Shown: positions 1 through 7,980, numbered from the stretch's first letter. The stretch: DNA of 11,256 nt from Pontiella sp. (GCA_029939385.1 JAOZSZ010000025.1:1-11256), one strand, 5' to 3'. Notes: a model not told the origin generated them from the sequence alone. A program made the numbers and translations.

Positions 1-1
1 C

Positions 2-145
2 ATTGGCCGTAGTGCAGCGGAAACTCTCCGTAAGCTCGGTGCCGCAAAATTTGTATACGAACATGGCGACCAAGTTTGCCCCGCAAACTGGACTCCGGGT
101 GGCGACACGCTGACCCCCGGTCTCGACCTCGTAGGAAAGATCTAA
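2..145 (+). CDS. 2-Cys peroxiredoxin (AhpC/Prx family), C-terminal fragment
   Basis: Only the last 47 codons are in the window; the gene begins upstream. The visible tail has the pattern of the AhpC/typical 2-Cys peroxiredoxin C-terminus: GRSAAETLRKLGA followed by a FVYEHG segment and then VCPANW with a downstream PGG. In this family the Cys of the VCPANW-type motif is the resolving cysteine, which forms a disulfide with the peroxidatic cysteine of the partner subunit during reduction of hydrogen peroxide and organic hydroperoxides in the cytoplasm. The peroxidatic Cys lies outside the window, so the exact subclass cannot be fixed. A strong terminator 30 bp after the stop ends this transcription unit. 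Confidence 0.88.
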   Translation: MGRSAAETLRKLGAAKFVYEHGDQVCPANWTPGGDTLTPGLDLVGKI

Positions 146-174
146 CTTCCCCTGGTTAGTTAATACCCCACCCC

Positions 175-210
175 AGGAGGGTGCCCCCATGCGGGGCATC
201 CTCCTTTTTT
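175..210 (+). terminator. Intrinsic terminator after the peroxiredoxin gene
   Basis: Arms at 175-187 and 193-205 pair over 13 bp with a single G-U wobble around a 5-nt loop (CATGC), followed directly by a T run at 205-210 and further Ts to 215. This is a textbook rho-independent terminator. It separates the peroxiredoxin from the following operon. Confidence 0.93.
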
Positions 211-304
211 GTTTTCCCGAGGCGTGGCTTTCATTTATCAATTCCACTTCCAATCATTCGGAATGTGGTTTATCAATAAGTCCGTTTTTACTGAGGGAAA
301 GAGA

Positions 305-1351
305 ATGAAAAAATCCAGTTTAATGATTGGCCTATTGAGTGTATTGGCCATCTTTGCTACTGCCGCTGCATTCAAGGCGGCACAAGCTGTATTGATTCCG
401 CTGATGATTGCATGGTTGCTCTCCTACATTTGTGGGCCGGTCGTCACCTTTCAGGTGCATAAAAAGGTACCCTTGGGGCTGGCGGTATTCCTTGTGCTCA
501 TGCTGGTGCTGGGGGTTTGCTACCTCGGCGGGATCTTTCTGATTGGCCGGGTAGAGTCGTTTATCGCCGAATACCCCAAGTATGCCAGTCAGCTACAAAT
601 CATTTATACCGACTTAATGAATACCCTTTCCGCAAGAATGAATGTGCCCGACGGCGCCTTTTTCAACATTAATTGGGCGCAGGAGATCGGTAAGCGACTG
701 GTGGTGGTGTCGGGATCGTTGGCTAGCTTTGCGGGAAATTTGGTGATGGTCTTAATCTTTTTGGTCTTCATGTTGTTGGGCAAGCCTTATTTTAAATACA
801 AGGTAGCGAAGGCCTTCCCCCCAGAACGCGCAACCACATTTAGCGAAGTAACCTCCGCCATCTCCGCGCAGATCGGTCGCTATTATAGTGTGAAGTTGGC
901 GATTAGTGGAACCACGGGGGTGTTGGTCTGGTTATCGCTAACACTACTTCACGTCGAGTTTGCGCTTACATGGGGCGCGTTAGCTTTCTTTCTTAATTTC
1001 ATCCCCAATGTGGGATCAATCATTGCGTCCATTCCGCCTATTCTGCTGGCGGTGGTGCAGTTTTATCCCTCGGTCTGGATGCCGGTGGTGACGGCGATTG
1101 TGTTATTGACGATCCAAATGCTTATGGGAAATGTGATCGAACCGAAACTCGTGGGGGACAGTCTAAACCTCAGCCCCGTTGTTATTCTACTTTCGCTCAT
1201 CTTTTTCGGCTGGATGTGGGGGATCGTCGGTGCGCTGATGTCGGTGCCCATTGTTGCTGCAATTAAGATTGTTTGCGAAAATATTGAGGGGCTTAAGCCG
1301 ATCAGTATATTAATGGGATCAGGAAAAACCTGTATGAAGGAAATGCAGTAA
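305..1351 (+). CDS. AI-2E family transporter (TqsA/PerM/YhhT-like membrane protein)
   Basis: A 348-residue polytopic inner-membrane protein of the AI-2E transporter family (PF01594). Hydrophobic segments lie at about 5-45, 57-82, 138-160, 196-253 and 256-324, with a soluble stretch at about 83-130. Family landmarks are NFIPNVGS (231-238) and GNVIEPKLVG (275-284), followed by the conserved glycine-rich C-terminal helices. Known members export autoinducer-2 or act as Na+/H+-type antiporters or permeases of unclear substrate, so the substrate here is unknown. The frame stays open back to a TTG at 209, but that codon lies inside the terminator. The ATG at 305 is preceded by GAGGG and gives the family's normal N-terminus (MKKSSL, then a membrane helix). 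nadC follows after 14 bp, suggesting cotranscription. Confidence 0.9.
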   Translation: MKKSSLMIGLLSVLAIFATAAAFKAAQAVLIPLMIAWLLSYICGPVVTFQVHKKVPLGLAVFLVLMLVLGVCYLGGIFLIGRVESFIAEYPKYASQLQIIYTDLMNTLSARMNVPDGAFFNINWAQEIGKRLVVVSGSLASFAGNLVMVLIFLVFMLLGKPYFKYKVAKAFPPERATTFSEVTSAISAQIGRYYSVKLAISGTTGVLVWLSLTLLHVEFALTWGALAFFLNFIPNVGSIIASIPPILLAVVQFYPSVWMPVVTAIVLLTIQMLMGNVIEPKLVGDSLNLSPVVILLSLIFFGWMWGIVGALMSVPIVAAIKIVCENIEGLKPISILMGSGKTCMKEMQ

Positions 1352-1365
1352 ACAAGTTAGGGGAT

Positions 1366-2235
1366 ATGGTGGAACTACCGAATATTTTAAAAAAAGAAGA
1401 AGTGGGGGCGTTAATTAAACTGGCCCTGATTGAAGACCTCGGAGAAATTAATATTGACGTCACCTCCGACTCACTTGTGCCGCCGGAAGAATTGGCCGAA
1501 GCGCATATGGTTGCGCGTGAAGCCTGTGTGCTGGCGGGCACCCCCGTTGCCGCTGAAGTTTTTCGGCAGGTAAACCCGGATCTTGATTGTGAGATTCGGG
1601 TTCCCGATGGGACTACGGTTGAAAAAGGCACTACCGTATTGGTCATCAAAGGTTCGGCACAAAGTATTCTCACGGCCGAGCGCACCGCACTCAACTTTAT
1701 TCAGCGCATGAGCGGGGTGGCCACCATCACCGCTGAATATGTGAAAGCGGCGGCCAACCCTGAAGTTATGTTGCTCGACACGCGCAAGACCACGCCTGCG
1801 TTGCGATCCTTCGAGAAATATTCCGTGCTTTGCGGGGGGGGAACCAATCATCGCTATGGACTATTCGATGCGGTGCTTATAAAAGATAACCACCTCGCAT
1901 CGTGGACAAAAAAACAAGGAACCGGAGTGGGTGCCGCCGTTGCTGCTGCGCGCTCTAATTATCCTGATCTTAAGATTGAAGTTGAGGTTGATACGATTGA
2001 GCAGCTTAAAGAAGCGCTCACGACCCAGCCCGACTGGGTGTTGCTCGATAATATGCCGCCGCCCGTCCTGCGCGAATGCGTTGCCTTGTGCGATGGTATC
2101 TGTAAAACCGAAGCCTCCGGAGGAATTAATTTAAATACAATCCGCGCGATTGCTCAAACGGGAGTCGATGCCATCTCGGTGGGGGCATTAACGCATTCTG
2201 CGCCTTCCATCGATCTCGCTCTAGATTTCGTATGA
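1366..2235 (+). CDS. nadC: Nicotinate-nucleotide pyrophosphorylase (carboxylating), quinolinate phosphoribosyltransferase
   Basis: A 289-residue cytoplasmic enzyme that converts quinolinate and PRPP to nicotinate mononucleotide, CO2 and PPi, the entry into NAD from the de novo pathway. Length matches the family. Visible landmarks: EDLG in the N-terminal region (23-26), ERTALNFIQRMSG (105-117), the substrate-binding stretch TRKTTPALR (139-147), GGGTNHRYGLFDAVLIKDNH (157-176), EVEVDT (205-210), LLDNM (226-230) and TEASGGI (248-254) near the phosphate-binding end of the barrel. The ATG at 1366 has a GGGG just upstream. The stop overlaps the coaX start by ATGA, so the two are probably translationally coupled. 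nadA and nadB, the usual pathway partners, are not in the window. Confidence 0.96.
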   Translation: MVELPNILKKEEVGALIKLALIEDLGEINIDVTSDSLVPPEELAEAHMVAREACVLAGTPVAAEVFRQVNPDLDCEIRVPDGTTVEKGTTVLVIKGSAQSILTAERTALNFIQRMSGVATITAEYVKAAANPEVMLLDTRKTTPALRSFEKYSVLCGGGTNHRYGLFDAVLIKDNHLASWTKKQGTGVGAAVAAARSNYPDLKIEVEVDTIEQLKEALTTQPDWVLLDNMPPPVLRECVALCDGICKTEASGGINLNTIRAIAQTGVDAISVGALTHSAPSIDLALDFV

Positions 2236-2972
2236 CCTTGCTTGTTATAGATATTGGAAATACCAGCACCTCCATTGGCTATTATCGTAAAGGTAAAGTC
2301 GCGGGAGTCGGACGATGCGATTCGCATTTTAAAAGGGCCGATGAGGTCGGATCACTTATCACGCTTAAGCCGGTCGACGCCGTGGTGATTGCTTCCGTTG
2401 TTCCTTCTGTAAATGCCCAGTGGAAACGGGTGATAAAAGCGGCAGGGCTTCCCGATCCGTTGTTGGTTACCCACAAACTGAAGCTGGGCGTCCCCATCCA
2501 TTATCCCAAGCCTGCCAATATTGGTGCCGACCGTTTAGCCAATGCGGCCGCGGCGGCAAAGCTGTTGGGAACTCCATCTGTTGTTTGCGATTTTGGTACG
2601 GCATTAACCTTTGATGTGATCGACGGTCAGCGAGGTTATATCGGCGGGATTATCTGTCCGGGGCTTCCGCTTATGTTCGATTATCTTGCAGAAAAAACGG
2701 CCTTATTGCCGCACGTCGAACCGATCCGAACCAAGGCCGTTGTTGGGCGCAATACCAAGCAGGCCATGCAGATTGGTGCCCGCCTGGGTTATCGAGGCAT
2801 GGTTCGTGAAATCCTTCAATCCTTGCGAGTCGAGCTTGGCTCCGAGAGACTACCAATCTGTTGTACGGGGGGCTATGCCGAATGGATCTTTAAGGATTGG
2901 GATGTCGAAGCAATCATTGATCCAACACTAACTCTTAAAGGGTTGGGGATTATTGGTGAGCTAAATTTATAA
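2232..2972 (+). CDS. coaX: Type III pantothenate kinase
   Basis: A 246-residue ASKHA-fold kinase that phosphorylates pantothenate, the first step of CoA synthesis. The CoaX type needs a monovalent cation and resists CoA feedback. Motifs in order: DIGNT (7-11, phosphate-binding loop 1), IGADR (97-101), DFGTALT (120-126, phosphate 2 region), GGIICPGL (138-145), VGRNTKQAMQ (171-180) and CTGGYA (211-216, adenosine region). All key motifs look intact and length is normal for the family. Its ATG lies in the nadC stop (ATGA overlap), so NAD and CoA precursor synthesis share an operon here. The 3' end overlaps the opposing membrane-protein gene by 6 bp, with no terminator hairpin visible between them. 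Confidence 0.95.
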   Translation: MTLLVIDIGNTSTSIGYYRKGKVAGVGRCDSHFKRADEVGSLITLKPVDAVVIASVVPSVNAQWKRVIKAAGLPDPLLVTHKLKLGVPIHYPKPANIGADRLANAAAAAKLLGTPSVVCDFGTALTFDVIDGQRGYIGGIICPGLPLMFDYLAEKTALLPHVEPIRTKAVVGRNTKQAMQIGARLGYRGMVREILQSLRVELGSERLPICCTGGYAEWIFKDWDVEAIIDPTLTLKGLGIIGELNL

Positions 2973-3377
2973 TGAGCCGTTGGTTTTAAATTTCCTCCGG
3001 ATCTCTTCCCCTTTTCGATGAACATAGTCTGTCATTTTTGGGAAGCGATGTTGGGTCCATGCCTTGATCCTTCCAAAGAGAGGAATTTCATCGGCCAGCA
3101 GATAGATGCCGATCAAGAGGCTCAGAATGCCTTGACCGGGCGTAATGAGCATAATGATCCCCACGATGATGCAGAACCAACCCGCCAGATGCTTAAGCAC
3201 CCGCTTAGTATGTTTGTTCCAGAGTAGTCGTTTCATGGGAATGGCCTCATAGACAAAAAGAAAACCACGGAAGAGGTAAAAAGCATAGCTCAAATCATGT
3301 TGTTTGAACCACACTTCCTCATCGGATCCACCGAAGGGGGGACGGTAGAGAGCCGATGATTCCGTGATTTGTTTCAT
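2967..3377 (-). CDS. Small PGPGW-type membrane protein
   Basis: A 136-residue protein. The core at about 60-100 is one hydrophobic hairpin, GWFCIIVGIIML then ITPGQG, then SLLIGIYLLADEIP, matching the PGPGW transmembrane family (PF09656) with PGQG (80-83) in place of PGPG. A basic tail follows. The function of the family is not known. Two starts are possible. The ATG at 3377 has an AAGGG very close by. An internal ATG at 3236 (Met48) has GAGG about 8 nt upstream and would give 89 residues, closer to the shorter family members. The first 47 residues contain a further moderately hydrophobic stretch (YAFYLFRGFLFVYEAI). The gene is divergent from the PLP enzyme and convergent with coaX. Confidence 0.7.
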   Translation of the reverse strand: MKQITESSALYRPPFGGSDEEVWFKQHDLSYAFYLFRGFLFVYEAIPMKRLLWNKHTKRVLKHLAGWFCIIVGIIMLITPGQGILSLLIGIYLLADEIPLFGRIKAWTQHRFPKMTDYVHRKGEEIRRKFKTNGSL

Positions 3378-3400
3378 AGACCCTTCATCATCCCTTATCG

Positions 3401-3418
3401 TTCAAAAATGGTTTTGAA
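3401..3418. promoter_or_regulatory. Perfect 7-4-7 palindrome in a divergent intergenic gap (candidate operator)
   Basis: TTCAAAA, spacer ATGG, TTTTGAA form a perfect inverted repeat. It lies 24 bp upstream of the PGPGW-type gene (start 3377) and 77 bp upstream of the PLP enzyme (start 3495). Size and symmetry suit a dimeric regulator. No regulator gene is adjacent, and I could not place convincing -35/-10 boxes, so the role is inferred from position only. Confidence 0.35.
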
Positions 3419-3494
3419 TGATTGTGAATAAAGGGGTGCACCGATTCCAGAAGGAGTTGTTTCTTCTCCGGCGACGAGTTAAAGTGAATCCATT

Positions 3495-4685
3495 ATGAAT
3501 AAAGACAAATTGAGTACAGAAACCATGCTTGCACATTATGCCGAGGATCGAGCGGCTTATAACGGTGCAGTAGTGCCTCCACTTTTTCAGAACTCGCTCT
3601 TTACGTTCGAAAGCTGGGACGCCATTGATGAAGCCTTTTCTGATCCGAGTAATCACTGCATCTATACCCGAGGAAACAATCCCACGGTTTTACTCGCCGA
3701 GGCAAAAATTGCTAAGCTAGCGGGGGGAGATCGCGCAAGATTATTTGGCTCCGGTATGGCGGCTATTTCGGCCTCGCTATTTCATTTTCTGAAACCGAAT
3801 GACCACGTGATTGCCATAAAAAATATCTATGGGCCAACGTGTAATTTTTTGACGTATTTGAATGAGAAGATGAATATCGAAACCACCTTTGTGTTGGGCG
3901 AAACGGTTGAAGAATTTGAAGCGGCCATTACCGAAAAAACAAAAGTCATCTATCTAGAGAGCCCCTCTTCGTTATTGTTTAATCTTCAGGATATTGAGGC
4001 CATCACAACGTTGGCGAAGGCCCGTGGAATTCGAACCATTATCGATAACACGTGTTGTACGCCCCTTTTTCAAAAACCCTTAGCTTTGGGCGTCGATTTA
4101 GAAGTACATTCCTGCTCTAAATATTTAGGCGGGCATAGCGATTTGGTGGCTGGAGTTGTGATTGGCAATGAAAAAGAGCTTCTCGAAATCGGCAAAACGG
4201 AATCGTTACTTTTTGGTGGAAAGATGGCGCCTTTTGAAGCGTGGCTATTGGTTCGGAGTCTGCGGACCTTACCGATTCGTATGCAGAAGCATCAAGAGTC
4301 AGGAATGAAGGTCGCTCATTTTCTGAATGAACATCCCTGCGTTCGGAACGTTTGGTATCCTGGACTTAAAGATTTTCCTCAATATGAATTGGGGAAAAAA
4401 CAAATGAGTGGATATAGCGGATTGATGAGCTTTGAGTTGGCGACTTCCGATTTAAAGCAGATCAAAGATTTTGTAAATCATCTAGAAATCTTCAAGATTG
4501 GTATAAGTTGGGGTGGGCATGAAAGCCTTGTTTTTGCTCCGATCATCAGCACGCTAAAAGAACTTCCGGAAGAGCAATTTGAACAGCTTGGAATTTTCCC
4601 GGGAGTGATACGCATCTCCGTGGGGCTTGAAGGTTGCGACGATCTAATACGCGATCTGGATCAGGCACTTTCCTGTATCAAATAA
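3495..4685 (+). CDS. PLP-dependent trans-sulfuration enzyme, cystathionine beta-lyase-like (Cys/Met metabolism family)
   Basis: A 396-residue fold-type I PLP enzyme (PF01053). Visible residues: YTRGNNPT (57-64, phosphate contacts from the neighbouring subunit), FGSGMAA (84-90, PLP phosphate cradle), NIYGPT (110-115, the ring-stacking Tyr), DNT (184-186, Asp to pyridine N), and SCSKYLGGHSD (206-216) with Lys209 as the Schiff-base lysine. Near the C-terminus SWGGHESL resembles the SWGGYESL of E. coli MetC, favouring cystathionine beta-lyase (cystathionine to homocysteine, pyruvate and ammonia). Gamma-synthase, gamma-lyase or methionine gamma-lyase activity cannot be excluded by eye. The ATG is preceded by only a weak purine stretch; an AAGGAG some 40 bp upstream is too far to serve it. 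The gene seems to be monocistronic. Confidence 0.87.
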   Translation: MNKDKLSTETMLAHYAEDRAAYNGAVVPPLFQNSLFTFESWDAIDEAFSDPSNHCIYTRGNNPTVLLAEAKIAKLAGGDRARLFGSGMAAISASLFHFLKPNDHVIAIKNIYGPTCNFLTYLNEKMNIETTFVLGETVEEFEAAITEKTKVIYLESPSSLLFNLQDIEAITTLAKARGIRTIIDNTCCTPLFQKPLALGVDLEVHSCSKYLGGHSDLVAGVVIGNEKELLEIGKTESLLFGGKMAPFEAWLLVRSLRTLPIRMQKHQESGMKVAHFLNEHPCVRNVWYPGLKDFPQYELGKKQMSGYSGLMSFELATSDLKQIKDFVNHLEIFKIGISWGGHESLVFAPIISTLKELPEEQFEQLGIFPGVIRISVGLEGCDDLIRDLDQALSCIK

Positions 4686-4690
4686 GTTTG

Positions 4691-4717
4691 AGCAGAAACG
4701 CGCTAGCGTTTTATGCT
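4691..4717. terminator. Hairpin between convergent genes, probable bidirectional terminator
   Basis: AAACGC (4696-4701) and GCGTTT (4706-4711) pair around a GCTA loop. Outer arms AGCA (4691-4694) and TGCT (4714-4717) extend the stem past a small bulge. It fills the 31-bp gap between the PLP enzyme and the opposing ABC-F gene. T tracts on both sides are short, so it may be a modest terminator. Confidence 0.55.
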
Positions 4718-6483
4718 TAAGAGATAGGCTGTTCTAGTTCTTCCCAGCGCTCAAAGGCTTCTTCAAGCCTTTTAGGGATTTCCTCGGCACGCGTATTTGC
4801 GGTAGCAATTTCGTCCTTTGGCTTTTGGTAAAAGGTCGGATCGGCCATAGCTTGATGAAGCCTTTCTTGTTCGGCTTCGAGTTGCTCAATAAGTTTGGGC
4901 AGGGTTTTGAGTTCTGCTCGCTCTTTATTATTTAATTTTCGAGAGGGTTTCTGTTGGATGGCCGCGGGTTGACTTTCAGCCACTTGTCTTTTGATTCTTG
5001 ATTTTTGCTCTAACCAATCGTCATAGCCGCCCGGATATCGATTCACTTCGCCTTCCTCTTCAAATACGAGTGTGCTGGTGATCACATGGTTGAGGAACGA
5101 GCGGTCGTGGCTAACGAGTAGGAGCGTCCCCTCATAGTTGATCAGCAACTCTTCGAGTAGGTCTAATGTTTCCATATCAAGGTCGTTGGTGGGTTCATCG
5201 AGCACGAGCACATTCGAGGCTTTGGTGAAGAGCTTGGCCAAGAGCAGGCGATTGCGCTCGCCTCCGGAAAGTACGCTGACCTTTTGGCGCGCGCGGTCGG
5301 GGGTGAAGAGAAAATCCTGCAAATAGCCGAGCACGTGCTTTTGGCTGTTTCCGATGGTAATGGTTTCTTTGGGGCTGACGTTTTCGGCGACGGTTTTCGT
5401 TTCGTCGAGCGCGGCGCGGTGTTGGTCGAAGTAGGCCACTTCGAGTTTTGTGCCGTGGTCGACGGTGCCGGTTTTGGGTTGCAACTCACCGAGCAGGAGC
5501 TTAATCAACGTGGTCTTTCCGCAACCGTTCGGGCCGATGATTCCAATTTTATCGCCGCGCATGATCCCCGTACTAAAGTGTTCAAGGATTTGAATCCCAT
5601 CATAGTCATATGAAATATTTTTGGTCGTAATAACCTTCCGCCCCGAGAGTCTCGCTTCGGTTAATTGCATATTGACCGATCCCGTACGTTCTCGCCGCTG
5701 GGTTCGGTTGCTTCGCATCTTTTCGAGGTCGCGTACACGCCCCTCATTACGGGTGCGGCGCGCCTTGATTCCTTTGCGAATCCAAACTTCTTCTTGGGCC
5801 AATTTTTTATCGAACTGCGCCCACTGCTCGACTTCTCCGTCGAGCAGGGCCTGCTTTCGCTGAAGATAGGTATCGTAGTCGCAGGCCCAACTGTGTAACC
5901 GCCCGCGGTCGATTTCTACAATGCGTGTGGCGAGTTTTCGGAGAAAGGTGCGGTCATGTGTCACGAAAAGAAGGGTACCTTTGTAGCGCCCTAAAAAGTT
6001 TTCCAGCCAGCGGATGGATTCAATATCCAGATGGTTAGTCGGTTCATCCAGCACGAGGATATCGGGTTCACAAACTAGAGTTTGTGCGAGCAACGTACGG
6101 CGTTTTTGTCCGCCCGAAAGTTCTTCATATTGAAAGTCATTTTCAAGGCCGACCAAGGAGATCGTTTTATCGACCGCCTGATGCGAAGTCCAATCGTCGT
6201 GAGGATCTTCCAACCCCTTGAAGACCAGTTCTTCAACGGTTCCGGTTAGATCGTGCGGCACATTTTGCCGCAGGCGGCGAATCTTTATGCCCGATTGGCG
6301 GATGATCTCTCCCGAGTCGGGTTCGATGAAACCGCTAACAATTTTGAGCAATGTTGATTTTCCTTCGCCGTTGCGTCCAACCAGACAGATGCGTTCGCCG
6401 CGTTCGATCTGTAACGTTGCATCGTCGAGTAGTTGTGGTCCACCAAAGGCCTTGTGTAGATTCTGTAAACTGAGTAGTGCCAT
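4717..6483 (-). CDS. uup: ABC-F family ATPase, Uup type
   Basis: A 588-residue cytoplasmic protein with two ABC ATPase domains and no membrane segment. Domain 1: Walker A GRNGEGKST (36-44), signature LSGGQ (122-126), Walker B LDEPTN (145-150). A charged linker follows at about 205-270. Domain 2: Walker A GPNGCGKTT (317-325), signature LSGGER (405-410), LDEPTND (428-434). VLGYLQDFLF (384-393) and a basic/acidic coiled-coil C-terminus (about 515-585) match Uup rather than EttA. ABC-F proteins act on the ribosome; Uup has also been linked to transposon excision and branched DNA. The frame extends to 6561, but those 26 residues are proline-rich and overlap the upstream gene; Met27 (6483) starts the conserved sequence. 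It ends a three-gene minus-strand operon. Confidence 0.93.
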   Translation of the reverse strand: MALLSLQNLHKAFGGPQLLDDATLQIERGERICLVGRNGEGKSTLLKIVSGFIEPDSGEIIRQSGIKIRRLRQNVPHDLTGTVEELVFKGLEDPHDDWTSHQAVDKTISLVGLENDFQYEELSGGQKRRTLLAQTLVCEPDILVLDEPTNHLDIESIRWLENFLGRYKGTLLFVTHDRTFLRKLATRIVEIDRGRLHSWACDYDTYLQRKQALLDGEVEQWAQFDKKLAQEEVWIRKGIKARRTRNEGRVRDLEKMRSNRTQRRERTGSVNMQLTEARLSGRKVITTKNISYDYDGIQILEHFSTGIMRGDKIGIIGPNGCGKTTLIKLLLGELQPKTGTVDHGTKLEVAYFDQHRAALDETKTVAENVSPKETITIGNSQKHVLGYLQDFLFTPDRARQKVSVLSGGERNRLLLAKLFTKASNVLVLDEPTNDLDMETLDLLEELLINYEGTLLLVSHDRSFLNHVITSTLVFEEEGEVNRYPGGYDDWLEQKSRIKRQVAESQPAAIQQKPSRKLNNKERAELKTLPKLIEQLEAEQERLHQAMADPTFYQKPKDEIATANTRAEEIPKRLEEAFERWEELEQPIS

Positions 6484-6505
6484 ATCGCTGGGATTCCGTT
6501 GTGGG

Positions 6506-7213
6506 TTATTGATCTTTGGTGCGTAGCACGGTGAAGGCGACGGCGCGAACGGTGCCAGCAAAGCCGGTGGCGGGGATGAAGCCGATCAGCGTTAGAGCCA
6601 TCAAAAACTGAAGGATGCCGTTAATGATAACCATCGCGAACAGCGGCCCAAAGGTTCCGGTCGTCATTCTCCAGCTCCCTTTGATGGCGGCGACGGAGCT
6701 TTGTTTTTGTTCAAGCATCAACAGGCTAACGAAGTAGAGCTTGATGTAGATAAATACCCCGAGAGGGAAGATGAAAAATAGAAGCAGTATTTTGGTGAAG
6801 GCCAGCACGAATTGAACGACCGCCACTTGGGCTATTTGCTTTAGAGTAAAGTGTTGGCGTTGGTCTTTAACCGCGGTAAGGGTGGTTCCTGCGAGTAAGG
6901 CACTTAACAATGCAACCAGAGGCGCGGCATAGAGAGTAAAGGTTAATAGCTTGGCGGTGTAGGCTGATACGGCCTCGCTAAGTTGGATCATCTCCTCTTC
7001 CATTTGCACCGTATCGTTATTCTCCAGTGCCACCATGAATTCGGTTAACGTTTGATTGAAAATCTGCGTCTCGGCCTTCGCAAGTTGTTTTGGAACCCAC
7101 TCAAACAGCAGAAGGAACCCGGCAATTAAGCAGAGAGGAATCCACCATTTTGCAAAAGATTTCCATGCTTTGGAATAGCACTTTTTGAGGGAGAGGGGTT
7201 CGGTCTTATTCAT
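6506..7213 (-). CDS. Multi-pass membrane protein of unknown function
   Basis: 235 residues with about four to five hydrophobic segments: 23-40, 88-112, 127-150, 150-168 and 189-215. An acidic soluble loop lies between the first two (about 45-85). The segment AIKGSW (176-181), followed by a hydrophobic helix and a glycine-rich end, resembles the repeated helix pattern of YciC/DUF975-type or glycerophosphodiester-phosphodiesterase membrane domains. This likeness is only general and no name is assigned. The start overlaps the stop of the upstream secreted-protein gene by 8 bp (ATGAATAA) and no Shine-Dalgarno is evident, so translation is probably coupled. The Uup gene begins 22 bp after it. Cotranscription with Uup does not by itself indicate function. 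Confidence 0.75.
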   Translation of the reverse strand: MNKTEPLSLKKCYSKAWKSFAKWWIPLCLIAGFLLLFEWVPKQLAKAETQIFNQTLTEFMVALENNDTVQMEEEMIQLSEAVSAYTAKLLTFTLYAAPLVALLSALLAGTTLTAVKDQRQHFTLKQIAQVAVVQFVLAFTKILLLFFIFPLGVFIYIKLYFVSLLMLEQKQSSVAAIKGSWRMTTGTFGPLFAMVIINGILQFLMALTLIGFIPATGFAGTVRAVAFTVLRTKDQ

Positions 7214-7871
7214 GGGGAATGCTTGTAGCGGAAAGGGGCTTCGGTTGCAACGAATAGGACGGGATATCGTTCAGTCGTTGACCGATCTGGAAAGAAATCT
7301 GTGCAATAAGAAGCGCTTTGTTTCGAAAATAATTTTTGACCTTTTTCTTTCTCCTCGCAAAAAATCGCACCAAGGGATTGTGGGGATAGGTATGGATTGA
7401 AATCATATAAATAGTTCCCGCCGCCCCGGCATTGACCACGTGAATATGGATGAGTGTTTCATGTTTCCCAAAATAACGTTTTCCCGCGACAAAATAGATT
7501 AGATCAAACGTAATGTTGGAAGTCCGCTTGCGGCAAAGCTCTAAAATAGTGGTGGGTTGATTTTTTTCATTAATATAGGAATAGCTCCCCGGGCCGTTGA
7601 TAACGAGTGAAGCGTCCCCCTCTCCATCTTTAGAAATAGTTTTCCGGTATTCTTGTTGGATTTGATCAATCACATGGGGTTGGTCCAGCCACTGGACGAT
7701 CGTCTCGAAGCGCAACGGTAAGGCCACGCTAACGTCTGTTTGGATACAATTTTTTTCCAGTAGCGCCACTTGGGGATGCCCATCGAGCAAGCCGACGAGA
7801 TCCGTCGCAAGAACGCTGCCGACGCTCAGCGTTAGAGTTGCCATTATAAAGAGGGGTAAAGGTCTTTTCAT
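7206..7871 (-). CDS. Secreted protein of unknown function
   Basis: 221 residues. The N-terminus is a Sec-type signal peptide: MKRP, a hydrophobic core to about residue 21, and a likely cut after VLA (20-22). The mature part has alternating strand-like segments around GPGSYSYI, FDLIYFVAGKRYFG, TLIHIHVV and TIYMISIHTY. A basic stretch RRKKKVKNYFRNK precedes an amphipathic helix. The strand-then-helix order is loosely like a helix-grip (START/SRPBCC) domain, but this is a guess from pattern and I do not recognise a family. It has only two Cys residues in the mature part and no lipobox. It is first in the operon with the membrane protein and Uup, divergent from mqnD, with no strong ribosome site before the ATG. 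Confidence 0.7.
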   Translation of the reverse strand: MKRPLPLFIMATLTLSVGSVLATDLVGLLDGHPQVALLEKNCIQTDVSVALPLRFETIVQWLDQPHVIDQIQQEYRKTISKDGEGDASLVINGPGSYSYINEKNQPTTILELCRKRTSNITFDLIYFVAGKRYFGKHETLIHIHVVNAGAAGTIYMISIHTYPHNPLVRFFARRKKKVKNYFRNKALLIAQISFQIGQRLNDIPSYSLQPKPLSATSIPHE

Positions 7872-7980
7872 AAAGTCGCGTATTAGAGGATAACTCGCTT
7901 GCCGTATTCAAGCTCTTTCCGCTTGCGTTGAACCGGCCTGTGCTTTCACTATTCAGTTCAATTTATTCAAAGTGACTTCC

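Noticed and set aside
209..304. N-terminal extension of the transporter starting at TTG 209
   Set aside because: The codon is inside the terminator T tract and the extra residues do not fit the family; ATG 305 has a ribosome site and the expected N-terminus.
1302..1851. Minus-strand open frames over nadC
   Set aside because: They lie antisense to nadC, which has a full set of catalytic motifs; composition looks like a reverse-strand artefact.
5284..5898. Plus-strand open frames opposite uup
   Set aside because: These are shadows of the conserved ABC-F gene, low in complexity and without family features.
6484..6561. 26-residue N-terminal extension of Uup
   Set aside because: It is proline-rich, overlaps the upstream gene in another frame, and conserved ABC-F sequence begins at Met27 (MALLSLQNL).
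7909..7925. CAAGC/GCTTG inverted repeat in the gap before mqnD
   Set aside because: Five-base arms with a 7-base loop are too weak to claim as an operator, and no promoter boxes could be placed around it.
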